DNA of 60,853 bases, from the NCBI RefSeq assembly GCF_001939115.1, contig NZ_MQTZ01000011.1, positions 10 through 60,862 on the forward strand. Direction: 5' to 3'. This document shows, one piece after another, positions 38,092 through 45,887 of this stretch. The position numbers and the translations under genes are program-made. The stretch is from Leptolyngbya sp. 'hensonii' (GTDB lineage: Bacteria; Cyanobacteriota; Cyanobacteriia; GCF-001939115). The notes beneath the pieces were generated by a model. The model did no database searches, had not been told where the DNA came from, and saw only the letters and a list, made by a program, of their open reading frames with translations. How positions within the stretch are numbered: position 1 is the stretch's first letter; each line of letters starts with the position of its first letter.

Positions 38092-38775
38092 ATGTCCGGA
38101 GAGACGATTGCATCTCGCATTGCCCATATTCGTCAGTCCCTGCCTGCTGCCACCCGCCTGATCGCAGTGACTAAGCAGGTCGGGGTCGATGCCATGCGAG
38201 AGGCTTACATGTCGGGTATTCGGGATTTTGGCGAGAGCCGAGTTCAAGAGGCAGAGATCAAGCAAGAACAACTGCAAGACCTCCCGGACCTCACCTGGCA
38301 TTTTATTGGTCATCTGCAAAGTAATAAAGCTTCCAAAGCGCTGCATCTATTTCAGTGGATTCACTCTGTAGATAGTTTGTTCCTGGCGCAGCGCTTAAAT
38401 CGGATTGCCTCCACGATCAGTTGGACGCCTCAGGTTTGCCTGCAGGTGAAAGTCCTCCCCGATCCCAATAAATCGGGCTGGTCCGTCCCCGATTTACTCC
38501 AGGATCTGCCCCAATTAGCACAATGCTCCTACCTGGCCATGCGGGGATTGATGACGATTCCGCCCCTGGGTCTGTCAGAGGCAGAGATTCTTGCCGTTTT
38601 TCAGCAAACCCGCGATCTAGCCGCACAAATCAGGCAGGAACTGACCCAGTACCCTACTCCCTCGATGCCAATGGATCAGTTGTCGATGGGAATGTCAGGA
38701 GACTATCCGCTGGCAGTTCAGGCTGGGGCCACCATGATTCGCCTGGGCACGCGGCTCTTTGGCGATCGCCAGTAG
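38092..38775 (+). CDS. pipY: PLP homeostasis protein PipY (YggS/COG0325)
   Basis: A protein of 227 residues, a fold-III PLP-binding protein without known catalysis that buffers PLP and affects amino-acid balance. The PLP lysine is in IAVTKQVG; HFIGHLQSNK and LSMGMSGDYPLAV (phosphate site) are the family marks. The ATG at 38092 fits the usual length. In cyanobacteria it is co-transcribed with pipX, and the short gap here agrees. A 559-base spacer follows before sepF. Confidence 0.95.
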   Translation: MSGETIASRIAHIRQSLPAATRLIAVTKQVGVDAMREAYMSGIRDFGESRVQEAEIKQEQLQDLPDLTWHFIGHLQSNKASKALHLFQWIHSVDSLFLAQRLNRIASTISWTPQVCLQVKVLPDPNKSGWSVPDLLQDLPQLAQCSYLAMRGLMTIPPLGLSEAEILAVFQQTRDLAAQIRQELTQYPTPSMPMDQLSMGMSGDYPLAVQAGATMIRLGTRLFGDRQ

Positions 38776-39334
38776 GAAGAACAGTTGCACTATAAATACT
38801 TCTGTTCTACAATTAAAGATTGTTCACTTAAAAATCTATCTAACCCCTTGTTTAAATCCCTCGACCCGTGTACTATAACGGGATCTTATTGAGTTGGATT
38901 ATTGAGTTAGATTCCCTTTTCTGAGTAAAGTCAGCGCAAGAAGTCTATTTAGCCGTCTATCTGGCCACTTAAATCACTTTTCCTGATCATTAGAGATCGA
39001 TCTAGTTAAATCCTAAATCAAACTCTAAAAATCCGTAAAAATACGGTAGCCAGACCAATGCACTTAGTAATTCAATGCGGACAATTAATCTGAAAAGTTG
39101 ACAACTCAGGAAAACCAGATAGGAAGCCCATTCAAGCCATCTTGGTGGATTATTAATTTTTTCTTAAGTCCAACCGGGATGCTGAAAATGGGAGGCAATC
39201 TTTTCTGAGAGCTTGATTTATCGGGCTTTTTCGCTTTCGGATACCAGCTTGTGCTTTCCTCACAAATTTGCTAAGTTACCCACTGGCAAATTTTCCTTCA
39301 GACCCCCAATAGTGATAGCGATGGAGCGAGAACC
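38776..39334. other. AT-rich intergenic region upstream of sepF
   Basis: No gene was recognised in these 559 bases. There is a direct repeat, TTATTGAGTTGGATTATTGAGTTAGATT, in two 13-base units (at about 38886-38912), and a small hairpin CCGTAAAAATACGG at 39031-39044. A TTGACA at 39097-39102 could be a -35 box, but no good -10 stands at the right distance. The GTG start of sepF has a weak purine tract. Confidence 0.4.
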
Positions 39335-39925
39335 GTGAACAATATCTTTACTAGACTGAGAGACTTCGTTGGCTTAAACGAATCTGGCGATTACGACTAC
39401 GAGTACGACGAAATGGATGCAGGGCAGGAATATCAGAACCTGTACCAAGAAGAAAATCCCCAGCCTGTTGTTGAAGAGGACAGCCGCAGTCGGCGTCGCC
39501 TTCGCGATCGTGCCGCAGCTTCTTTCGCAACGGAAACCCCTTCCCCTTCTCCGATTAGCAATGTCATTGGCATGCCCGGGGCTGTGAATGGGATTTCTGA
39601 AGTAGTGGTGTTGGAACCTCGCTCCTTTGAAGAGATGCCCCAGGCGATTCAGGCCCTGCGGGAGCGGAAATCTGTGGTCTTGAATCTGAACATCATGGAT
39701 CCCGATCAGGCCCAGCGTGCTGTTGATTTCGTGGCTGGTGGAACCTATGCGATCGATGGTCATCAGGAGCGGATCGGTGAAAGCATTTTCCTGTTTACCC
39801 CTAGCTGTGTTCAGGTGACAACTCAAACCGGTGTGACCCATGAAGTCCCCCAACCTCAGGTGCGGATTCCCCGTCCCACCTCTCCTACTCCCGCTTGGAC
39901 CAATGATCAGGCCCGGATGGCCTAG
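39335..39925 (+). CDS. sepF: Cell division protein SepF (Cdv2)
   Basis: A protein of 196 residues. SepF tethers and bundles FtsZ at the membrane. The N-terminal amphipathic helix ([14 protein letters not shown]), an acidic, Tyr-rich linker (about 18-90) and the SepF core ([19 protein letters not shown] to [10 protein letters not shown]) are in order. The start is GTG at 39335, giving the conserved first residues. In cyanobacteria it is called Cdv2 or YlmF and lies before proC, as here (93-base gap). Confidence 0.94.
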   Translation: MNNIFTRLRDFVGLNESGDYDYEYDEMDAGQEYQNLYQEENPQPVVEEDSRSRRRLRDRAAASFATETPSPSPISNVIGMPGAVNGISEVVVLEPRSFEEMPQAIQALRERKSVVLNLNIMDPDQAQRAVDFVAGGTYAIDGHQERIGESIFLFTPSCVQVTTQTGVTHEVPQPQVRIPRPTSPTPAWTNDQARMA

Positions 39926-40018
39926 GAATTGAAGCGCAAGACAGTTCCTTGGGGCTGTGAATTGCTGGCGGATGCATGTCATTGTCCATTTATTGCTGTT
40001 GGGTAAAGAAGGCTAGCC

Positions 40019-40828
40019 TTGTCTATTAAGCTGGGCATAATTGGAGGCGGGGTTATGGGGGAAGCCCTATTGTCCCGCCTTATTGCTAAGGACGTGTTTG
40101 CGCCAGGGGAGATTTTGGTGGGTGAGCCCCATCCGGAGCGGCGCAACTTTTTATCCCAGCAATATGGTGTTGAAGCCACAGCAGAGAACCCCCTCGTTGC
40201 AGCAAGGGCAGAGATCTTGTTGCTGGCGATTAAGCCGCAAGTTTTCATGGCGGTGACTCAAAATTTATTACAGAGGGACGGACAAGATTCCCTCTCTCTG
40301 GTGATATCCATTTTGGCTGGTGTTCCTTTGGCTAAACTGGAAGCTGCTTTTCCGGGAAAGCCGGTCATTCGAGCTATGCCCAATACCCCCGCCACTGTGG
40401 GAGAGGGGATGACGGCTCTGGCATCTGGTCCGATCGTTAGCTCGGAGCATCTGGCCCAGGCTCGCCAGATTTTTGCAGCCGTTGGGGAAGTGGTTGAGGT
40501 TCCAGAGTACCTCATGGATGCGGTGACTGGTCTCTCTGGTTCAGGCCCTGGCTATGTGGCGATCGTGATTGAAGCCCTGACGGATGGAGGGGTGGCAGCG
40601 GGGTTACCTCGACCGATCGCAGCCCAACTGGCGCTCCAAACCGTTCTGGGCACGGCCCGATTAATTCAGTCCTCCCAGCTTCATCCTGCAGAGTTAAAGG
40701 ATCGGGTGACCAGCCCCGGCGGTACAACGATTACTGGAATTGCGGTTCTGGAACAAGCAGGCTTCCGATCTGCCCTGATCGAGGCTGTACGGGCAGCCGC
40801 TGATCGATCGCGGGAGTTGGGCGGATAA
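40019..40828 (+). CDS. proC: Pyrroline-5-carboxylate reductase
   Basis: A protein of 269 residues that reduces pyrroline-5-carboxylate to proline with NAD(P)H. The Rossmann start LGIIGGGVMGEALL, the block AMPNTPATVGEGMTAL and the signature GLSGSGPGYVAIVIEAL followed by TSPGGTTITGI are diagnostic. The start is TTG at 40019 (MSIKLGIIGG), with AGAAGG upstream. ribBA follows after 64 bases. Confidence 0.96.
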   Translation: MSIKLGIIGGGVMGEALLSRLIAKDVFAPGEILVGEPHPERRNFLSQQYGVEATAENPLVAARAEILLLAIKPQVFMAVTQNLLQRDGQDSLSLVISILAGVPLAKLEAAFPGKPVIRAMPNTPATVGEGMTALASGPIVSSEHLAQARQIFAAVGEVVEVPEYLMDAVTGLSGSGPGYVAIVIEALTDGGVAAGLPRPIAAQLALQTVLGTARLIQSSQLHPAELKDRVTSPGGTTITGIAVLEQAGFRSALIEAVRAAADRSRELGG

Positions 40829-40892
40829 CCTATCTGGATGCAATTGATATAAGATCAGGGGCAGAAGGGTTTATAAAAGTTTATAAAAGTTT

Positions 40893-42581
40893 GTGATTGC
40901 CTCCTCAACAATTCCAGATGAGTTTCAGTTTGATACCATTGACGCTGCTCTGGCAGATCTGAAAGCGGGTCGAGCGATCGTGGTGGTTGATGATGAGAAC
41001 CGGGAGAACGAGGGTGATATTGTTTGCGCCGGTCAGTTTGCAACCCCTGATCTGATCAATTTCATGGCCGTCTACGCTAGGGGGCTGATTTGCTTGGCCA
41101 TGACGGGGGATCGTTTGGACGAGCTGGACTTGCCCCTGATGGTTACGAATAATACGGATAGCAATCAAACGGCGTTCACGGTCAGTATCGACGCCTCGCC
41201 CCATCTTGGGGTGTCCACGGGGATTTCTGCCGACGATCGAGCCAGAACAATCCAGGTGGCCATTAACCCCCTGACCCGGCCCCAGGATTTGCGGCGGCCC
41301 GGTCATATCTTTCCCTTGCGGTCCAGGGAAGGAGGGGTGCTGAAGCGGGCTGGCCATACCGAAGCGGCAGTTGATCTGGCCCGGTTGGCCGGATTGTATC
41401 CAGCAGGGGTGATCTGCGAAATTCAGAACCCGGATGGCTCGATGGCGCGCTTGCCGGAGCTGATTGACTACGCCCGATCGCATGGGCTCAAGATTATTAG
41501 CATTGCCGATCTGATCAGTTATCGCCTGCAGCATGAGCGATTTGTCTATCGGGAAACGGTAACGACCCTGCCCACAGAATTTGGTTATTTTCAAATTTAC
41601 GCTTACCGCAATGTTCTCGATGACTCAGAGCATGTGGCCCTGGTCAAAGGCGATCCGGCCACCTTTAAAGATCAATCGGTGATGGTGCGGATGCATTCGG
41701 AATGCCTGACTGGGGATGCTCTGGGTTCCCTGCGGTGTGACTGCCGGATGCAGTTACAGGCTGCTTTGAAGATGATTGAGAATGCAGGCCAGGGGGTATT
41801 GGTCTACCTGCGTCAGGAGGGCCGGGGCATTGGCCTGATTAACAAGCTGAAAGCCTATTCTCTGCAAGATATGGGGCTGGATACGGTGGAGGCCAATGAG
41901 CGACTGGGTTTTCCAGCCGATCTGCGAAATTATGGCGTGGGTGCCCAGATTTTGAATGATCTGGGGGTGCAGAAGATTTGCCTGATTACGAATAATCCCC
42001 GGAAAATTGCTGGCCTGGGGGGCTATGGCCTGGAAGTTGTGGATCGGGTGCCTCTGCTGATTGAGGCGACCTCTTATAATTCCAGCTACCTGGCGACCAA
42101 AGCGGAGAAAATGGGGCACATGATGCTGCAGACCTATCTGGTCACGATCGCGTTGCAGTGGCAGGATGAGCCTGGTTCAATCACAGAACGGTACAATCGC
42201 CTGGAAAAGCTACGCCATCTGGTCGCCAGCTACAACTTGCTGCTGCAGGAAGAAGTGCGACCGGTGGCGGTGGCCCTCTTTGGCAAGTCTGCTCTGATTT
42301 TCCATCTGGGCCTGGATCAGCCACTGGTGGGCGAGAATAACTGGTATAGCCAACCCAATCATCCTTACACTCAGGCAATTGGTGAGATTTTGGATACTCT
42401 GGCTGATTCCTTGGGGCTGAGCGGCCTGGAGTTTTTGATTTCTTCCGGGTCTGATCCCCTGACTGGCCTACAGATGAAACTGGATCGCCGATCGTGCGGC
42501 CTGGATCAATTGCCCTCGACCTTGATGTCTGAACTGGAAACTCAGACAATCTATAGTTTTAGCCAGGGGAGAGTAACCTGA
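40893..42581 (+). CDS. ribBA: Bifunctional riboflavin enzyme RibBA
   Basis: A protein of 562 residues. The N-terminal half is 3,4-dihydroxy-2-butanone-4-phosphate synthase ([16 protein letters not shown] acidic loop; [13 protein letters not shown]); the middle is GTP cyclohydrolase II ([17 protein letters not shown] zinc cysteines; [14 protein letters not shown]). The two activities supply both precursors of lumazine. A C-terminal extension of about 130 residues (beyond about 420) is typical of longer cyanobacterial RibBA and has no assigned role. The start is GTG at 40893; a tandem TTATAAAAGT repeat lies just before it. No FMN riboswitch was recognised. Confidence 0.95.
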   Translation: MIASSTIPDEFQFDTIDAALADLKAGRAIVVVDDENRENEGDIVCAGQFATPDLINFMAVYARGLICLAMTGDRLDELDLPLMVTNNTDSNQTAFTVSIDASPHLGVSTGISADDRARTIQVAINPLTRPQDLRRPGHIFPLRSREGGVLKRAGHTEAAVDLARLAGLYPAGVICEIQNPDGSMARLPELIDYARSHGLKIISIADLISYRLQHERFVYRETVTTLPTEFGYFQIYAYRNVLDDSEHVALVKGDPATFKDQSVMVRMHSECLTGDALGSLRCDCRMQLQAALKMIENAGQGVLVYLRQEGRGIGLINKLKAYSLQDMGLDTVEANERLGFPADLRNYGVGAQILNDLGVQKICLITNNPRKIAGLGGYGLEVVDRVPLLIEATSYNSSYLATKAEKMGHMMLQTYLVTIALQWQDEPGSITERYNRLEKLRHLVASYNLLLQEEVRPVAVALFGKSALIFHLGLDQPLVGENNWYSQPNHPYTQAIGEILDTLADSLGLSGLEFLISSGSDPLTGLQMKLDRRSCGLDQLPSTLMSELETQTIYSFSQGRVT

Positions 42582-42633
42582 CCAACAGTTTGGAGCTTTG
42601 CTGAATGCAAATATGAATTACCCTCATCCCCAA

Positions 42634-42655
42634 CCCTTCTCCCGCAGGAGAAGGG
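42634..42655. repeat. Dispersed hairpin repeat (9-bp arms)
   Basis: CCCTTCTCC-CGCA-GGAGAAGGG is a perfect stem-loop, set inside CCCTCATCCCCAA on its left and followed at about 42672-42691 by an imperfect second copy (CCTCTCC-TTTG-GGAGAAGG). It is a repeat family that I recall from many cyanobacteria, probably a small mobile or extragenic palindrome. Confidence 0.65.
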
Positions 42656-42862
42656 AGCTAAAACTCTTGTTCCCTCTCCTTTGGGAGAAGGCTGCATAAG
42701 GCGCAAGCACGAAAATCATCCTTCTATTCAGCAACGCCCAGTTTGGAGTATTGGGGATGGTCAATCGTAGTCCTCAGTACAAAAAAAATGTGGCCGGTTG
42801 GTTACTGTTCATTCCATCAGACTCTCTAGTTACCCGTATTTAGCGGGACATCACAACCCCAT

Positions 42863-42927
42863 AACCCGGTTTCTTGTCCTCCATGCTGCTCTCTGCAGCA
42901 GAGGGAGTTGAGGGACCGGGTTTCTTG
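42863..42927. repeat. Paired CCGGTTTCTTGT repeats
   Basis: AACCCGGTTTCTTG at 42863-42876 and ACCGGGTTTCTTG at 42915-42927 flank a CTGCTCTCTGCAGCAG palindrome. They are direct copies with one shifted G/C. Confidence 0.55.
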
Positions 42928-43057
42928 TAATAGCCTGTAAATTCGCTATCCTAACTCCATTAATAGCGTTGCGGAGGGATGAGTCCGTGCTCATGCCCGA
43001 TCGGTGTCCACTAGATTGGGCGCTGACTTGTTCGGTTTTTTCGTCAAAGGTAAGGGA

Positions 43058-44467
43058 ATGAATTTTTTGATCCAGAATGCTCTAGTGTTGCACGGAGAAG
43101 GGTATGCAGCGGTTGATGTGGAAATTAGAGCAGGGTGGATTCAGGCGATCCGTCCCGCCCATTCTCAGAATCAGGATGCTGGTCTTCCCACGGTGGATGG
43201 GCAGGATAAATTATTGCTGCCCGGTTTTGTCAATGGCCATACCCACTCGACGCAAATCTGGCAGCGGGGCCTGATTCCCCAATTGCCCCTGGAACTCTGG
43301 CTGGCGGATCTGGTGGATACCACGCCGATCGACCTAGAAGCTATCTATCTCGGGGCTTTGACGACAGCCGTTCAAACCCTTTTATCTGGCGGTACCTGCT
43401 TGATGGATCATCTCTATCTGGTTCTGGGGCAGGAACTGGAGACGATCGCAGCCGTTGTGCGGGCTTATCAGGAGGTGGGCATTCGGGCAGTGATTGCTCC
43501 CCTGCTGCAGGACGAACCCTGGGCCGCATCCATCCCGCAGGGATGGCAGAGGCTGCCCCATCAGCCAATGCCTCGATCGACATCAGAAACTTTGGCCATC
43601 CTGGAAGAAATTGTCACAACTTTTCATGATCCGGAGGGGACCATTCGCATTGGGGTTGGCCCAACCGGTTTCCATCGCTGTTCCGATGACTTGTTGCGGG
43701 GTTGTGCCGAATTGAGCGATCGCTACGACCTGTGTCGCCATATGCACCTGCTGGAAACCAGGGTCCAGAAAAGATTGGCCCAGGAAAAATATGGGGGCAG
43801 TGCGGTCAGACATCTCCAGCACCTCGGCTTTCTCGACTACCGCGCGTCTTTGGCGCATTGTGTCTGGCTAGACCCAGAAGATCTAGCCATCCTGGCCGAA
43901 ACCCGAGCAACGGTGGTTCACAATCCCCTCAGCAATTTGCGTTTGGGAAGTGGGATTGCCCCTATCCTGAAATGTCTGCAATCTGGCGTCAATGTTGCCC
44001 TGGGTTGTGATGGGGCTGCCAGCAATGATGGCCAGGATTTGCTAGAAACGCTGAAACTCTCCACCATCTTGCATAATGTCACAGAGATAGACTACCGACA
44101 ATGGATTACCCCTCGTCGGGTGGTGGAGATGGCGACCCTGGGGGGAGCCAGAGGGGTTAATTTGGCCGATCGTATCGGTTCCCTGGCAGTAGGTAAACAG
44201 GCGGATCTGGTCCTCTACGACTTGAAGCATCTGTCCCTGCTGCCCCGGACTGATCCAGTGGGTCTGCTGGTCCTGGGCCGACCCACGGCGGTGGTGAATG
44301 CGGTCTGGATTGGGGGCCAGCAAGTTGTGGCTGAGGGCCGCATCATCACGATCGAGGTTGAGGAATTGACCCAAACCCTGCACGATCGTAGCTGTCGAGC
44401 CGCTAAACCTCAATTTCAAACGATCGACCAGATTGAGACCTACTATCGGCAAATCATGTCAGATTAA
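43058..44467 (+). CDS. Amidohydrolase-family deaminase (TrzA/AtzA/SAH-deaminase-like)
   Basis: A protein of 469 residues of the metal-dependent amidohydrolase superfamily. Metal motif GFVNGHTHSTQ (HxH), then HMHLLET and LAHCVWLD (further His), and the catalytic/metal Asp in GCDGAASND. A composite beta domain from both ends closes the barrel (LLPGF near the start; VGKQADLVLYDL near the end). Family members deaminate purines, cytosine, 5'-deoxy-nucleosides or triazines; the substrate cannot be fixed from sequence. The ATG at 43058 (MNFLIQNALVLHGEG) is chosen over 43004 because it gives the usual start. Confidence 0.85.
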   Translation: MNFLIQNALVLHGEGYAAVDVEIRAGWIQAIRPAHSQNQDAGLPTVDGQDKLLLPGFVNGHTHSTQIWQRGLIPQLPLELWLADLVDTTPIDLEAIYLGALTTAVQTLLSGGTCLMDHLYLVLGQELETIAAVVRAYQEVGIRAVIAPLLQDEPWAASIPQGWQRLPHQPMPRSTSETLAILEEIVTTFHDPEGTIRIGVGPTGFHRCSDDLLRGCAELSDRYDLCRHMHLLETRVQKRLAQEKYGGSAVRHLQHLGFLDYRASLAHCVWLDPEDLAILAETRATVVHNPLSNLRLGSGIAPILKCLQSGVNVALGCDGAASNDGQDLLETLKLSTILHNVTEIDYRQWITPRRVVEMATLGGARGVNLADRIGSLAVGKQADLVLYDLKHLSLLPRTDPVGLLVLGRPTAVVNAVWIGGQQVVAEGRIITIEVEELTQTLHDRSCRAAKPQFQTIDQIETYYRQIMSD

Positions 44468-44508
44468 TGGTTCAGTATGGGCCTGCGCTCCATTTTGCAG
44501 GCGCAATT

Positions 44509-44538
44509 TTGAAATTCGAATCGCCTATCGTGTATGAT
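44509..44538 (+). promoter_or_regulatory. Probable sigma-70-type promoter
   Basis: TTGAAA (44509-44514), an 18-base spacer and TATGAT (44533-44538) lie 28 bases before the TTG start at 44566 of the EnvC-like gene. A TG two bases before the -10 adds support. Confidence 0.5.
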
Positions 44539-44565
44539 GCACGCGAAAGCATTCAGTCATAGCGC

Positions 44566-45762
44566 TTGAATCTGAAAACGAGGCTAACAACTTGTGTCAC
44601 GTTGCTTCTGAGCCTAGGGTTCACGGTGTTGTGCTGTCTCTGGGTGGGCTTACCGATGACTCTGGCGAATCCATCCCAGCCCTCTGCCCGCGACTTGCAA
44701 CAGCAACAGCAGCAGGTGAATCAGATCCGATCCACCGTGCAACAAGAACAGCGCCGTCTTCAGAATCTACAGCAACAGGCTGAAAGCAACTGGGGCCTGT
44801 TGCAACAGAACATCCAGATGACTCAGACCCAGTTGCAGGACTATACCTACCAACTAGAACTGGCGAAAAAATACCTGAAGGAGTTGCAACAAGATCTGAA
44901 GTTGGCTGTGCAGGGATACCGAAAACGGCAAGCTGCTACGGTAGCCCGACTGCAGTTTCTGCAGCGACAACAGCGTCGCCATGGTCTGGCGCTCCTACTG
45001 CAAAGTCGCAACCTGAATGAGTTTCTAGATCGGCGGCATCAACTGCGTCTGGTTTATCGGACTGATCAACAGCAGTTGCTGGAACTGAAGACAGAAGCCG
45101 ATCGGATCAACAGTCGTCGCCTAGAAATTGAGCGGCAGAAAAACCAGATTGCCCTGTTAACCCAGAAACTTTTGGCTCAAAAGTCTGGATTTGAGGCTCA
45201 GGCCAAGTCGCAGCAGTCTCTGGTGCAGCGCTTGCGCAGCGATCGGGCAGCCCTGGAGGCGGCTGAGCAACAATTGGCTCAGGATTCTGCTAGCCTGACG
45301 ACCCTGATCCGAAAACGGGTATCTGAGGAGCGGGCTCAGGGGCAGACTTCCCAGCCCAACATCATTGCCTATGGGACGGGAGGCCGCATGGGCTATCCCG
45401 TGGATGGCCCCATCAGTAGTTATTTTGGGTGGCGAGTGCATCCCATTCTGGGCTACGAAAAATTTCACGCTGGGCTGGATTTTGCCGTTGATTATGGGAC
45501 TACGGTCCATGCTGCGGGTGGCGGGATTGTGATCCTGGCAGACTGGTATGGGGGCTATGGCAACGCTGTCATCATTGACCACGGTAACGGGATTACTACC
45601 CTCTATGGCCACAATAGCGAGTTGTATGTCTCAGAAGGGCAGACCGTACAGCGAGGTCAGGCCATCTCTGCTGTAGGTTCTACTGGTTTTTCTACGGGGC
45701 CTCACCTGCATTTTGAAGTGCGACAGGACGGAGAACCTGTGGATCCAATGGCTTTTTTCTGA
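44566..45762 (+). CDS. EnvC-like coiled-coil M23 peptidase
   Basis: A protein of 398 residues with a signal peptide (about 1-35), a long Gln-rich coiled coil (about 40-250) and a C-terminal LytM/M23 domain (about 275-398). The metal site is complete: FHAGLDF and PHLHFEV (HxH), with ISSYFGWRVHPI at the start of the domain. This is the layout of EnvC and of secreted M23 enzymes; since the ligands are intact here, it may cleave peptidoglycan directly. TTG at 44566 is taken as start because it gives a clean signal peptide (MNLKTRLTTCVTLLLSL). A promoter precedes it. Confidence 0.88.
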   Translation: MNLKTRLTTCVTLLLSLGFTVLCCLWVGLPMTLANPSQPSARDLQQQQQQVNQIRSTVQQEQRRLQNLQQQAESNWGLLQQNIQMTQTQLQDYTYQLELAKKYLKELQQDLKLAVQGYRKRQAATVARLQFLQRQQRRHGLALLLQSRNLNEFLDRRHQLRLVYRTDQQQLLELKTEADRINSRRLEIERQKNQIALLTQKLLAQKSGFEAQAKSQQSLVQRLRSDRAALEAAEQQLAQDSASLTTLIRKRVSEERAQGQTSQPNIIAYGTGGRMGYPVDGPISSYFGWRVHPILGYEKFHAGLDFAVDYGTTVHAAGGGIVILADWYGGYGNAVIIDHGNGITTLYGHNSELYVSEGQTVQRGQAISAVGSTGFSTGPHLHFEVRQDGEPVDPMAFF

Positions 45763-45780
45763 GCCATTTCCCCTTGACAG

Positions 45781-45789
45781 TGATATGAT
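45781..45789 (+). promoter_or_regulatory. Extended -10 element for the tRNA gene
   Basis: TGATATGAT, an extended -10 (TGn plus TATGAT), ends 13 bases before the tRNA, so transcription would begin just ahead of its 5' end. A TTGACA at 45774-45779 is too close to be the matching -35. Confidence 0.4.
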
Positions 45790-45802
45790 GGTTGTGATTG
45801 TT

Positions 45803-45875
45803 GGGCGCGTGGCTCAGTGGATAGAGCATCAGGTTCCGGTCCTGAGGGTCGGGGGTTCGAATCCCTCCGCGCTCG
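45803..45875 (+). tRNA. tRNA-Arg (anticodon CCG)
   Basis: A 73-base cloverleaf: acceptor GGGCGCG pairing CGCGCTC, D arm GCTC...GAGC, anticodon stem TCAGG/CCTGA with loop TTCCGGT (anticodon CCG, reads CGG), variable loop GGGTC, T arm GGGGG-TTCGAAT-CCCTC, discriminator G. There is no encoded CCA. It is not near any integrase or att-like repeat. Confidence 0.96.
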
Positions 45876-45887
45876 TTTTATAAGAGA

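Larger units (their letters stand above)
42582..43057. other. Repeat-rich intergenic region
   Basis: Some 475 bases between ribBA and the amidohydrolase with no gene. It has a hairpin repeat around 42621-42692 and two near-direct copies of CCGGTTTCTTGT at 42863-42927, both of types I recall as scattered in cyanobacterial genomes. The ribosome site AAGG lies before ATG 43058. Confidence 0.5.

Noticed and set aside
42600-42930. CRISPR-like array
   Set aside because: The repeats are too few and irregular, and they are hairpin-type extragenic elements; no cas gene is nearby.
45774-45802. TTGACA as the -35 box of the tRNA promoter
   Set aside because: It is only four bases from the TATGAT; no -10 stands 16-19 bases downstream before the tRNA.
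45803-45875. tRNA gene as an integration site
   Set aside because: No repeat of the tRNA 3' end, integrase or mobile gene occurs in the window.
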